Shown here one piece after another: positions 46,558-54,903 of a stretch of DNA of 64,000 nt. The notes under the pieces were generated by a model that saw nothing but the letters and a program-made list of their open reading frames with translations, was not told where the DNA came from and did no database searches. The translations under genes and the position numbers were made by a program. How positions within the stretch are numbered: position 1 is the first letter of the stretch; each line of letters opens with the position of its first letter. The stretch lies in assembly GCF_003010935.1 (NCBI RefSeq), contig NZ_PGGN01000004.1:62001-126000 (forward strand), in the 5' to 3' direction. Source of the stretch: Phyllobacterium endophyticum. Lineage in GTDB: Bacteria > Pseudomonadota > Alphaproteobacteria > Rhizobiales > Rhizobiaceae.

Positions 46558-47655
46558 TCAAAATGGGATCTCGTCATCCAACTGGTGGCTGCTTAAGGAG
46601 GGCTCGGAAACTTTCACTTCGCCTTGCAGCAAAACGAAAACAGATGATGCATCCTCGCTGATACGGTAGCGACGGGCGACCCTCTGCGCAGTTTCGGTAA
46701 AAGGGCTTTCTCCCTCGGTCGTCATAAGACCGGCCTCAATATAAAAACTTGACAGACGGTCTAGAGTTCCTTTGCCGATTTTGAAAAATCCTGACGTATC
46801 CACTACGGCAACTTCACCAGCAAGAGCCGATCCTATGGCGACACATGACTCATCGTCATCGATACGATGGTAGTAATCACCATTCCAATCATTTGACTGC
46901 CATTTGAGGTTGCTAAAGAAGACTGGGAATACGGAAATCCACGAAGTTCTAGTTCGAGCCTGACTGCCGGATGATATGGTGCCAAATCCACTTCGAACGG
47001 ATACAGGTAGAAGATCGATTTCTAGTATGTCACTAGCGGCAGGTATGGTTGGCAGCGGCACCTCGATCTCCAAACTTCCAAGCGCTTGCCGAAATCGTTC
47101 GTTTTCTTTTCTGACATTATTCAACTCTTCTAAGGTTTCCAAACTCGTCACTGCGTCGCCACGCACCCACCCAATTCTTGGCTTGGTGGCTTTAGCGTGG
47201 TCCAGAGCCTCGCGAGCAGCCAACTTCAGGCCATCCAGGGTGTCCCACGTTTTACGCAACCTGTTGGCTTCGGCCTCTGAGATAAAATCATCCAGACGTT
47301 TCTTGCCGACGTCAGTCTTTTCCGATTTGTCTAAGCTTATGTTACCCCGCTCGCCATGCAGCATCACTAGGACTGGCACACCTTTTGAAACCGCATATTT
47401 GAATTCTTTGTGGGTGTAGCTCAGACCGTCTTCCGCAACCGTGCCATAACGTCCGCCGATGATCAAAATATAGTAGTCGCACTGGTCAATGAGCGACTTG
47501 ATGAATTCAAATTGATCTTGGTCGGCTGCTGGAAAGGATTCCATCTGCACTGGAAAATCGCCCGTGCTTATCACAACGTCTTGGACGGCTCTGCGCTCAT
47601 TTTGGAGGTCTTGGAATGTGGAGCTAATAAAAACCTGATACCGTTTGTCTTGCAC
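46558..47655 (-). CDS. DUF4062-domain protein, accessory gene
   Basis: 365 residues. Residues 1-90 match DUF4062: RYQVFISSTFQDLQNERRAVQDVVISTG, ESFPAADQDQFEFIKSLID, then CDYYILIIGGRYGTV and SYTHKEFKYAVSKGVPVLVML. This TIR-like fold often sits at the N-terminus of STAND/NLR-type and other defence proteins. A coiled coil follows near 165-195 (LEELNNVRKENERFRQALG). The C-terminal 170 residues, with ARTRTSWISVFPVFFSNLKWQ and DYYHRIDDDESCVAIGSALAGEV, are unlike anything I recognise. The DNA is less GC-rich than its surroundings, and it breaks the degP-DUF2065 order, so it was probably acquired. Confidence 0.8.
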   Translation of the reverse strand: MQDKRYQVFISSTFQDLQNERRAVQDVVISTGDFPVQMESFPAADQDQFEFIKSLIDQCDYYILIIGGRYGTVAEDGLSYTHKEFKYAVSKGVPVLVMLHGERGNISLDKSEKTDVGKKRLDDFISEAEANRLRKTWDTLDGLKLAAREALDHAKATKPRIGWVRGDAVTSLETLEELNNVRKENERFRQALGSLEIEVPLPTIPAASDILEIDLLPVSVRSGFGTISSGSQARTRTSWISVFPVFFSNLKWQSNDWNGDYYHRIDDDESCVAIGSALAGEVAVVDTSGFFKIGKGTLDRLSSFYIEAGLMTTEGESPFTETAQRVARRYRISEDASSVFVLLQGEVKVSEPSLSSHQLDDEIPF

Positions 47656-47785
47656 AGCAGTTCCCCATGCTTCGCAAATTTAACACTATTTTCTCCTTGG
47701 CTTGCGGCTGACAAGTTGAGAGCTAGTGAGTGGTAGCTTGGGATCGATGAGGGATGCAAGCGATATGAACAGGCCAGAGGCTCTT

Positions 47786-47903
47786 GGCCCCCCTTGTGAG
47801 GGATGCTACGAAGCAGTGGGTCGGGTCTTTGACTATTAGTTTGATAATTTGAAGAAATGCCCCTCCCCGGACCTGCGGTCCGACCCTCCCCACAAGGGAG
47901 TGC
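47786..47903. repeat. Palindromic intergenic repeat next to the DUF4062 gene
   Basis: The arms GGCCCCCCTTGTGAGGGAT (47786-47804) and GACCCTCCCCACAAGGGAG (47882-47900) are imperfect inverted copies of CCCTTGTGGGGAGGG. A small hairpin CGGACC-TGC-GGTCCG lies at 47868-47882. Such CCCTCCCC/CACAAGGG palindromes are common intergenic repeats in rhizobia. The stretch between the arms includes an AT-rich part. Confidence 0.45.
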
Positions 47904-47942
47904 AAAGAGGCGATCATCGCGTTAATACAGGCAGACCCGGCC

Positions 47943-48128
47943 CTACCCCCGGGCGAGCCAAACCACTCCTACGCCGACGGCGACGGAAGCAACGCCGGCG
48001 ATGCGCAGAAAGCCGTCCGGTTGTTCGCTGACATCCCGTGCGACACGCTTTGCAACGAGCGGGAAGAGACCGTAGAGCAGCCCCTCGAATACGAGGAACA
48101 GCCCTACGGCATCAATGAAGTCGGTCAT
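47943..48128 (-). CDS. DUF2065-family small membrane protein
   Basis: 61 residues with two helices, TDFIDAVGLFLVFEGLLYGLFP and GFLRIAGVASVAVGVGVVWLARG, matching DUF2065, a short inner-membrane protein usually encoded just after hflC. Its start lies 12 bp after the hflC stop, so it belongs to the hflKC operon. Function is unknown; conservation beside hflKC and degP suggests envelope quality control. Confidence 0.85.
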   Translation of the reverse strand: MTDFIDAVGLFLVFEGLLYGLFPLVAKRVARDVSEQPDGFLRIAGVASVAVGVGVVWLARG

Positions 48129-48140
48129 GCCCGGCCCGCC

Positions 48141-49097
48141 CTATTGAGGGGCGGGTGGCGATGCCGGATCGGGCGTCGCTGTGGCCGGAGGCGTCGTACC
48201 GCTGACCGGCGGCAACTGGCCATTCGAGTCCTGGAAGTAACGGAAGAACTCTGAATTGGGCGAAAGCACCATCGTCGTTCCGGTATTATCCAGCGCCGTG
48301 CCATAGGCGGTCATCGAGCGGTAGAAGGCAAAGAAATCCGGATCCTTCGAGAACACGTCGGCGAAGATGCGGCTGCGCTCGCCTTCACCCTGACCTCTTG
48401 CGATTTCCGATTCCTTGCGCGCCTCGGCGATGATTTCGACAACCTGGCGATCAGCGATGGCCTTGATACGCTGTGCAGCTTCCCGGCCGCGTGCACGCAG
48501 GCGTTCGGCTTCCGCCAGACGTTCTGCCTTCATGCGGTCGAAGGTCTGCTGGGACACTTCCTGCGTCAGGTCCGTCCGGCGGATCCGCACGTCGGTGATC
48601 TGCAGGCCGAGCGATTCCGCATCCGGACGCAGCTGCTCGCGCACTTCGTTCATCATTCCGGCGCGCTCGTCAGACAGGGCAGCCTCAAAGCCGCGCAAAC
48701 CATAGACACCACGCAACGCCGCATCGAGACGCGTACGCAACCGGGCTTCGGCCAGCGTGATATCGCCCGAGACGGTCTGGCGGAACTTGCGGGGATCCGT
48801 GATCTGATAGACGAGGAACGCATCGACTTCGTAGAACTTGCCGCCCGAAACCTGAACGCGGATATTGTCGAGTTCGAAGCTGAGGAGACGATCTTCGATC
48901 ATCTGGACATTATCGGCTTCAAGGAAGCCGAAAGGCAGCTTGAAATAGATGCCAGGATCAGACTTCACATCGACGATTTCACCAAACCTGAGGACAATGG
49001 CCTGCTGGCCCGCCCTGACGACGAAGAGGGACGAATAGGTCAGCAAGGCGAGGAACGCGATGAGACCAACGATAAGCGGAACACGATTCTGGTTCAT
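48141..49097 (-). CDS. hflC: FtsH modulator HflC (SPFH protein)
   Basis: 318-residue inner-membrane protein of the HflKC cage that surrounds FtsH. It has one N-terminal helix (RVPLIVGLIAFLALLTYSSLFVV) and the SPFH domain, with TVSGDITLAEARLRTRLDAALRGVYG and EVREQLRPDAESLGLQITDVRIRR; the coiled part AERLAEAERLRARGREAAQRIKA follows. A Pro/Ala/Thr-rich C-terminal tail ends the protein. It overlaps hflK by 4 bp. Confidence 0.96.
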   Translation of the reverse strand: MNQNRVPLIVGLIAFLALLTYSSLFVVRAGQQAIVLRFGEIVDVKSDPGIYFKLPFGFLEADNVQMIEDRLLSFELDNIRVQVSGGKFYEVDAFLVYQITDPRKFRQTVSGDITLAEARLRTRLDAALRGVYGLRGFEAALSDERAGMMNEVREQLRPDAESLGLQITDVRIRRTDLTQEVSQQTFDRMKAERLAEAERLRARGREAAQRIKAIADRQVVEIIAEARKESEIARGQGEGERSRIFADVFSKDPDFFAFYRSMTAYGTALDNTGTTMVLSPNSEFFRYFQDSNGQLPPVSGTTPPATATPDPASPPAPQ

Positions 49098-50203
49098 TGC
49101 TTTGTCCCCTCTGCGGCGGTGGCAGGGGCAGGTTTGCCGGTCAACCCCGGCAGCGGAAGATAAGGCACGACACCCTGTCCGCTTTGATCGACGATCACCT
49201 TGTTCGAATCCTTCAGCACACGCTCCATCGTTTCAAGGAAGAGACGCTTGCGCGTAACCTCCGGCGCCTTGACATACTGGTCATAGACCGAGGTGAAGCG
49301 CTGGGCCTCACCTTCCGCTTCCTGGACGATACGGTTCTTGTATGCAGCCGCATCCTCGCGAATCTGCGCGCCCTCACCGCGAGCCTGACCGAGCTTCTGG
49401 TTGGAATATTGGTTGGACTCCTCAACGAAACGGTCTTCGTCCTGCTCGGCCCTCTGCACTTCATCGAAGGCATCCGCCACTTCGCGCGGCGGCGCTGCGT
49501 CTTCGATTGACAGGGCGTTGATCGCGATGCCGGCGCCATAGTCGTCCAATGTCTTCTGGATGATGCCGCGCACGTCATTGGCGATGCCTGCGCGGTTGTC
49601 ACGGAAGATATCCTGGGCGGGACTGCGGCCGACGATCTCGCGCATCGCGCTTTCCGAAACCTGCTGGACCAGGTTTTCCGGATTTTCGACGTGGAACAGA
49701 TAGGCTACCGGATCGGAAACGCGATAAAGCACCGAGAACTGAACATCGACGATATTCTGGTCACCGGAAAGCATCAGGCCTTCCTTGGCACCGCGAGCAC
49801 CCTGGCCGCCAATATTCTTCTGCTTCTCGACGATCTCGACCTTTTCGTAGGATTCGATCGGCCAGAAGTGAAAATGCAGCCCGGGCTCGGCGATATCCGG
49901 CTTGGGCTTGCCGAAGCGCAACTCCACGGCGCGCTCGTCGGGCTGGACCGTATAAACGGACTGGAAGAGCCAGAAGGCCACGACAGCCAGAGCGGCAAGA
50001 CCCCAGATAGCCGGGCTGCCGCCCGAACCGCCCGGCAGCGCCTGGCGTAAACGGTCTTGGCCACGGCGGAAAATATCTTCGAGATCGGGAGGATTCTTGC
50101 CCCCGCCCCCTTGCGGCTTCTGGCCCCAGGGACCACCGCCGCCACTATTATTACCGCCGCCACCCCATGGGCCGCCGCCGCCGTTCTGATTACTCCAGGG
50201 CAT
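49094..50203 (-). CDS. hflK: FtsH modulator HflK (SPFH protein)
   Basis: 369-residue partner of HflC. The glycine/asparagine-rich N-terminus (GGGGPWGGGGNNSGGGGPWG) is typical. One helix near 60-75 (AIWGLAALAVVAFWLFQSVY) is followed by the SPFH domain with VQPDERAVELRFGKP and EPGLHFHFWPIESYE. Coupled by a 4-bp overlap to hflC. It probably starts the operon hflK-hflC-DUF2065; dfrA lies 190 bp upstream on the same strand. Confidence 0.96.
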   Translation of the reverse strand: MPWSNQNGGGGPWGGGGNNSGGGGPWGQKPQGGGGKNPPDLEDIFRRGQDRLRQALPGGSGGSPAIWGLAALAVVAFWLFQSVYTVQPDERAVELRFGKPKPDIAEPGLHFHFWPIESYEKVEIVEKQKNIGGQGARGAKEGLMLSGDQNIVDVQFSVLYRVSDPVAYLFHVENPENLVQQVSESAMREIVGRSPAQDIFRDNRAGIANDVRGIIQKTLDDYGAGIAINALSIEDAAPPREVADAFDEVQRAEQDEDRFVEESNQYSNQKLGQARGEGAQIREDAAAYKNRIVQEAEGEAQRFTSVYDQYVKAPEVTRKRLFLETMERVLKDSNKVIVDQSGQGVVPYLPLPGLTGKPAPATAAEGTKQ

Positions 50204-50393
50204 TCCTACCTCTTAATTTGAACGAAAGCGCCACCCCGTGGCTTCCTCCCGCTAACACGATGTCCCGTTTATAGGGATGGCGGGGCACGCTTTCAACGCG
50301 CACCGCAGCTTTTCAAGCAGAATTGGTAAAAAGCAGAACGATTAGCACCTTCCATCACAAGATTTTAAGGCAATCCCTTGGCTGCGGATCAAT

Positions 50394-50894
50394 TCAGCGG
50401 CGCTCATAGACGACAAAACGCGTTGGGTAATTGTCTTTCTCGCCCGCAGGAAAATCTTCGCTGGATGTTTCGGCCCAGATCTTCGGATCGATGGGAGGAA
50501 AAACGACGTCGCCTTCGATCTCGGCCAGAACCCAGGTAACATAGAGCCTGTCCGCCCGATTGAGCGCCTGGCGGAAAATATCGCCGCCGCCGATAATGCA
50601 TATCTCGTCGACCTTGTCCGCGCCGGCGTGGCTCCCCGCGATCATCAGCGCCTGGTCGATGGAACGGGCCGCGATGACGCCATCGACGGAAAAGGCGGGG
50701 TCGCGGGTGATGACGATATTGGTACGGCCTGGCAGCGGCCGGCCGAGCGAATCCCACGTCTTGCGCCCCATGACGATGGGCTTGCCCATCGTGGTCGCCT
50801 TGAACCGCTTCAGATCGGAGGACAACCGCCACGGCAAGCCATTCTCACGGCCGATAACACCATTTTCTGCGATCGCAACAACAAAACTTATCAT
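50394..50894 (-). CDS. folA: Dihydrofolate reductase
   Basis: 166 residues, standard chromosomal DHFR length. MISFVVAIAENGVIGRENGLPWRLSSDLKRFKATTMGKPIVMGRKTWDSLG contains the conserved Trp, Asp/Glu-position (SSDLKRF, D at 27) and the NADPH-binding MGRKTWDSLGRPLPGR. GGGDIFRQAL and TRFVVYERR close the fold. It makes tetrahydrofolate, regenerating what thymidylate synthase uses; thyA is normally next door and here lies 2 kb upstream beyond an ABC transporter. Confidence 0.96.
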   Translation of the reverse strand: MISFVVAIAENGVIGRENGLPWRLSSDLKRFKATTMGKPIVMGRKTWDSLGRPLPGRTNIVITRDPAFSVDGVIAARSIDQALMIAGSHAGADKVDEICIIGGGDIFRQALNRADRLYVTWVLAEIEGDVVFPPIDPKIWAETSSEDFPAGEKDNYPTRFVVYERR

Positions 50895-51379
50895 TTGAAC
50901 AAGACCGCCATTTTCGAAATTCGTTGCGCCCCCCTGCTTCTTGCCCGATCTCTTCGACCTGCGACAGCCCGGACAGCCTTGCGCTCAAGATGACATCCGG
51001 CGCCTGTACGTCAATCGCCAAAGCTGCGGATCAAGAACTAAAGTGGTGATACCCACATCCGGCAGAGGCCTGATGTTCAATCGCCAACATGCGAATATCA
51101 TCGAGCCGATCGCCCCGCAAACCTTTGATGTGCCCGCGTTCCGCAGGCCAGTCGATTGACAGTAAAGCCCATGCTGTTTAACGGATCAGCCCTGAGGTCA
51201 ACTGGCGACGCTGAGTTTAGCCGGTTGGTCGCTTCCCGAGACCGCTCCTCCATGCTGCCGCCACCCTCCAACATTGCTGGTGGAACCGGATGCCGCATGG
51301 AACCGCCGCGGCATCGGGTATAAAGGGGCCACCACTCGGCAACGGCAAGTCACGATCCACGACAGAAAGACACGCGTCC
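50895..51379. other. Intergenic region between folA and the ABC transporter
   Basis: 485 bp with no convincing gene; frames are short and unlike known proteins. TCAATCGCCAA occurs twice (near 51011 and 51073). It is the left boundary of the ABC transporter insertion between folA and thyA and must carry promoters for both directions. Confidence 0.45.
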
Positions 51380-52186
51380 ATGACCATAGCGAAGTCCCAA
51401 AAAATAACCGCCTGGGAAGACGTCGCGGCCGCGGTTCGCAATTTCCGCCTTGCCGCGCTGCTTGGCTGGCAGGACGTGGCCCAGCGCTACAGGCGATCGA
51501 CCGTCGGCGCGTTCTGGCTCACCATCAACATGGGTGTCCTCATCGGTGCGCTGGGTCTTATTTTCGGGACCATTTTCAGGTCACCAATGTCTGAATTCCT
51601 GCCGTTTATCTGTGTGGGCCTCATTGTATGGGGCTACTACTCCCAATTGATCAACGAGGGGTGCTTGAGCTTCATATCCAATACGGAGACAATGCTTCAA
51701 CTCCCGTTGCCGTTTTTTACCTATGTTCTGAGGACATGGTGGAGAAACTCGATCATACTTTTTCATAATCTCGTTATCTTCCCGGTTGTTCTTCTGATTT
51801 TCGGTAAGTTCATCAACTTCAACGCGTTGCTCGTCATCCCCGCGTTCCTCCTGGTCTCGCTCAATCTATTGTGGATGATGACGTTTCTGTCCGTGATATG
51901 CACCCGCTACCGCGATCTGACCCAAATCATCCAGAACATCATGCAAGTTGGACTCTATGTTACCCCCATCATGTGGCAGCCTCATCAACTGCCAACCGAC
52001 AAGTCCATTCTGATCCTCGACTTCAATCCGTTCTATCATCTCATCAGCGTGATCAGAGAACCCCTGCTTGGCGGCACGGGTACTCTGCTCAACTGGGGCG
52101 TCGTCGTCGTCATGGCCATTGTCGGATGGACCATAGCCCTGCTCTTTCTCAACCGCTTTCGCTCACGCGTTACCTATTGGTTATAA
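51380..52186 (+). CDS. Polysaccharide ABC exporter permease (Wzm-like, ABC-2 type)
   Basis: 268-residue membrane protein of the ABC-2 exporter family. It begins with an amphipathic segment (TAWEDVAAAVRNFRLAALLGWQDVAQRYRRSTVGAFWLT), characteristic of O-antigen/capsule exporters, followed by six helices. FISNTETMLQLPLP and YVTPIMWQPHQLP are typical Wzm segments. The longer frame to 51290 is not used. The ATPase gene follows by 32 bp. Exports a lipid-linked glycan in the family; no glycosyltransferase is nearby. Confidence 0.88.
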   Translation: MTIAKSQKITAWEDVAAAVRNFRLAALLGWQDVAQRYRRSTVGAFWLTINMGVLIGALGLIFGTIFRSPMSEFLPFICVGLIVWGYYSQLINEGCLSFISNTETMLQLPLPFFTYVLRTWWRNSIILFHNLVIFPVVLLIFGKFINFNALLVIPAFLLVSLNLLWMMTFLSVICTRYRDLTQIIQNIMQVGLYVTPIMWQPHQLPTDKSILILDFNPFYHLISVIREPLLGGTGTLLNWGVVVVMAIVGWTIALLFLNRFRSRVTYWL

Positions 52187-52218
52187 AAACGGCCCAAAAC
52201 GAATTCGCGAAGGTGATC

Positions 52219-52965
52219 ATGACTTCAATGATTCTCGAAAACGTCACTGTAGATTTCCCCATCTACAATGCAAAAAGCAGGTCTCTCAAGAACCAGGTGA
52301 TCAGCCTGGCGACCGGAGGCACCATCGGATCGAACGCTGAAGGACACGTCGTCATCCGAGGGTTGGAGGCGATCAACCTGTCTCTCAAAGACGGCGACCG
52401 GCTGGGACTGATAGGTCACAATGGTTCGGGGAAGACAACTCTCCTGCGGGTCATGAGCGGTGTCTATTATCCCTCCGGCGGCCAGATTTCGATCAACGGA
52501 AAATGTACCTCACTGATCAATATTTCCCTGGGGATAGACCCAGAAGCGACAGGTCGGGAAAACATCAGGATCCGGGGCGCCCTTCTCGGCTTCACGCGGC
52601 GCGAGATGGCCGAGAAACAGGCTGAAATCGAGGAATTCTCGGAGCTCGGTAACTTCCTCGACATGCCGGTAAGGACATTTTCGACGGGTATGCAACTTCG
52701 GCTGGCATTTTCGATCTCGACCGTCATCCAGCCCGAAATTCTCATCATGGATGAGTGGCTGGCAGCAGGCGATGAAAGGTTTCAGCACAAGGCGAACGAG
52801 CGCCTGCACGAGCTTGTCAACAAGACCAAGATACTCATCATCGCCAGTCACTCGAAAGAACTGCTGGTCAAGAATTGCACCCGCATCGTCTGGCTCGAAC
52901 ACGGCAAGATCAAGATGGAAGGCGACGCGGAAACTGTGTCGGACGCCTATTTCGGCCATCAATAA
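52219..52965 (+). CDS. Polysaccharide ABC exporter ATP-binding protein (Wzt-like)
   Basis: 248-residue ATPase from ATG 52219, preceded by AAGGTG. Walker A LIGHNGSGKTTLLRVMSG (about 69-76), signature RTFSTGMQLRLAFSIS (degenerate LSGGQ, as usual in Wzt/TagH/KpsT), Walker B ILIMDEWLAAGDERF. It lacks the C-terminal carbohydrate-binding domain of some Wzt proteins. Pair with the permease; oriented opposite to the folate and envelope genes on both sides, and ends 15 bp from convergent thyA. Confidence 0.9.
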   Translation: MTSMILENVTVDFPIYNAKSRSLKNQVISLATGGTIGSNAEGHVVIRGLEAINLSLKDGDRLGLIGHNGSGKTTLLRVMSGVYYPSGGQISINGKCTSLINISLGIDPEATGRENIRIRGALLGFTRREMAEKQAEIEEFSELGNFLDMPVRTFSTGMQLRLAFSISTVIQPEILIMDEWLAAGDERFQHKANERLHELVNKTKILIIASHSKELLVKNCTRIVWLEHGKIKMEGDAETVSDAYFGHQ

Positions 52966-52980
52966 TCCGGTGCGCTGCAT

Positions 52981-53775
52981 CTATACCGCGATTGGCGCCT
53001 TGATGTTCGGTTCGGCTACATAGTCAATCAGCTGGAAATCGTCGTACTTGAAATCAAAGATATCGGCGACATCCGGATTGATCCGCATCGTTGGCAATGG
53101 GCCGGGTGTGCGCATCAATTGCTGCCGCGCCTGCTCGAAATGATTGGAATAGATGTGGGCATCGCCGAGCGTGTGAACGAAATCGCCCGGCTTGAGGCCG
53201 GAGACCTGCGCCACCATCATCGTCAATAGCGCGTACGATGCGATATTGAACGGCACCCCGAGGAAAATGTCAGCCGAGCGCTGGTACATCTGGCAGGACA
53301 GCTTGCCATTCGCCACGTAGAACTGGAACAGGCAGTGGCAGGGCGGCAGCGCCATCTCATCCACCAGCGCCGGATTCCACGCCGAAACGATCAAACGTCT
53401 TGATTGAGGATTCGCGCGTATCTGATTCAAAAGATTCGCGATCTGGTCGATATGCCGACCGTCAGGAGCCGGCCATGAACGCCACTGCGCGCCGTAAACC
53501 GGACCAAGATCGCCATTCTCGTCGGCCCACTCATCCCAGATGGTGACGCCGTTTTCCCTGAGGTAGGCGATATTGGTATCGCCCTTCAGGAACCAGAGGA
53601 GTTCATGGATGATGGATTTCAGATGCAGCTTCTTTGTGGTCAGGACCGGAAAGCCAGCCGCCAGATCGAAACGCATCTGATACCCGAAAAGGGAACGCGT
53701 ACCGGTGCCGGTCCGGTCGCCGCGATCGACGCCGTTGTCAAGCACATGCTGAAGGAGATCGAGATAGACACGCAT
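52981..53775 (-). CDS. thyA: Thymidylate synthase
   Basis: ThyA, 264 residues from ATG 53775, exactly the E. coli size; the frame to 53808 adds non-family residues. It methylates dUMP using methylene-tetrahydrofolate. Catalytic Cys146 is in [24 protein letters not shown] precedes it, [24 protein letters not shown] and [12 protein letters not shown] are standard, and the C-terminus ends IKAPIAV. Normally adjacent to folA; separated here by the ABC exporter. Confidence 0.98.
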   Translation of the reverse strand: MRVYLDLLQHVLDNGVDRGDRTGTGTRSLFGYQMRFDLAAGFPVLTTKKLHLKSIIHELLWFLKGDTNIAYLRENGVTIWDEWADENGDLGPVYGAQWRSWPAPDGRHIDQIANLLNQIRANPQSRRLIVSAWNPALVDEMALPPCHCLFQFYVANGKLSCQMYQRSADIFLGVPFNIASYALLTMMVAQVSGLKPGDFVHTLGDAHIYSNHFEQARQQLMRTPGPLPTMRINPDVADIFDFKYDDFQLIDYVAEPNIKAPIAV

Positions 53776-53861
53776 GGTTTCTTTTAGCAGATTCGCCCGC
53801 TGAAACACCTAAACTTGTGCGTGATCCACAGTCCTGCGGCGGCAATTTTCGCTCCGCAGAT

Positions 53862-53887
53862 GAAAAATCCCCGGGACTAGCGGGGAT
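53862..53887 (-). terminator. Terminator of the DUF2853 gene
   Basis: ATCCCCG (53867-53873) and CGGGGAT (53881-53887) form a 7-bp stem; on the minus strand it is followed by TTTTTC. It lies 26 bp after the DUF2853 stop. Confidence 0.7.
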
Positions 53888-53912
53888 AATCCGGATTTCC
53901 GCTTTCAGATGA

Positions 53913-54224
53913 TCAGAGCTTGCCGAGCGCTCCGAGCGCTTTCGCGGTAAGATAGTAGAAGGTAACGCGGCTCTTGGTATTGTCCGCCTTCATCGCCGCA
54001 CAAACGGATTCGATGGCCGCATCGGCCTTGGCGGCGTCGGTCAGGCCGAGCTTCTTTTCGACCCAATTGGTACGAACGCGCTGCAATTCGTCCGGATCCG
54101 TGCAAGAAACAAGCGACGAATCCCTGTTGCGCAGGGCAATTCCGAGATGTTTGACGATCTTTGCGACAATTGCCTCATCAGCGGCCGCATCGTAATGACG
54201 AACATCCTTTAGATACTCACTCAT
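53913..54224 (-). CDS. DUF2853-family protein
   Basis: 103-residue soluble protein; ATG 54224 follows GGGGGATTTTTCG. SEYLKDVRHYDAAADEAIVAKIVKHLGIALRNRDSSLVSCTDPDELQRVRTNWVEKKLGL matches DUF2853, a small helical family of unknown function found in alphaproteobacteria and Bacteroidetes. It is monocistronic and divergent from ssrA. Confidence 0.85.
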   Translation of the reverse strand: MSEYLKDVRHYDAAADEAIVAKIVKHLGIALRNRDSSLVSCTDPDELQRVRTNWVEKKLGLTDAAKADAAIESVCAAMKADNTKSRVTFYYLTAKALGALGKL

Positions 54225-54366
54225 CGAAAAATCCCCCGATTGCTAGGTCCAATGCCTGGCATTGGCAACCTTCCTGACAATGTTGACACCGCGCAGACTG
54301 GCAGATGCATGAGCGATGACTCTCTAGACACTGTGGAACATTCCCCAGCATCAGTTGCAAGTCAAT

Positions 54367-54451
54367 GCACTGTTTAAATTGGGGCACTGTTTCAATCGGG
54401 GCACTGTTTCAATCGGAGCATTGTTTCAATCGGCCACCCTTTCAATTGATC
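54367..54451. repeat. 17-bp tandem repeat just upstream of ssrA
   Basis: Four tandem copies of GCACTGTTTCAATCGGG: 54367-54383 (two changes), 54384-54400, 54401-54417 and 54418-54434, then a decayed fifth copy to about 54451. The array ends about 12 bp before the TATATA at 54463, so it covers the ssrA promoter's upstream and -35 area. No CRISPR-like spacers. Confidence 0.85.
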
Positions 54452-54468
54452 TCAACAAGCCCTATATA
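54440..54468 (+). promoter_or_regulatory. Putative ssrA promoter
   Basis: TATATA at 54463-54468 is a good -10. A weak -35 TTTCAA (54440-54445) with 17-bp spacing lies in the last degenerate tandem-repeat unit. The tmRNA sequence begins shortly downstream. Confidence 0.45.
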
Positions 54469-54473
54469 GGACC

Positions 54474-54800
54474 TGCTGGCTTCGGCCAGCTATGGCGATA
54501 AACGGACGATGTAATAAGCTCATTGGACCCGGGGGCGGTACCCGGCGCCTCCACCACAGCTCAGCTGGTAATGCTGCGTTGTGGCGGGGGCGAAACAGGA
54601 TCGACAAGAGTGTAAAGATCGAACTTTTGCCCGGCATTGTACCACCGTTATCGGGCTAACCTAGTAGTTGCAAACGACAACTATGCGGAAGCACGTCTCG
54701 CCGCTTAATGCGGTGCGATAGCTTCAAATCAAGTCCTAGGGGTTCGCACTTCTAGGCGGGGTTCGAAGGCACCTGGCAACAGAAGCCTTCACTTTCTCTC
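54474..54800 (+). ncRNA. ssrA: Permuted two-piece tmRNA (alphaproteobacterial SsrA)
   Basis: The acceptor piece comes first and ends CGCCTCCACCA at 54556. After an intervening spacer the coding piece begins GGGGGCGAAACAGGATCGAC at 54586; its GGGGGCG pairs with CGCCTCC of the acceptor. The tag frame is GCAAACGACAACTATGCGGAAG... and encodes ANDNYAEARLAA followed by TAA, the standard rhizobial tag. The outer limits are approximate. It rescues stalled ribosomes and tags the nascent protein for ClpXP. Confidence 0.95.
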
Positions 54801-54903
54801 CTCCTATTGTCCACCTTATATCCCGCCCTGTACCCGCGCAGGCTTGACGTCTATTCATTTGTGCCGTATAAAACCTTTAAGTTAAATAACTGACTGGTTT
54901 ACT

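Noticed and set aside
54367-54451. Could the 17-bp repeats be a CRISPR array?
   Set aside because: The copies are directly adjacent with no spacers and there are no cas genes.
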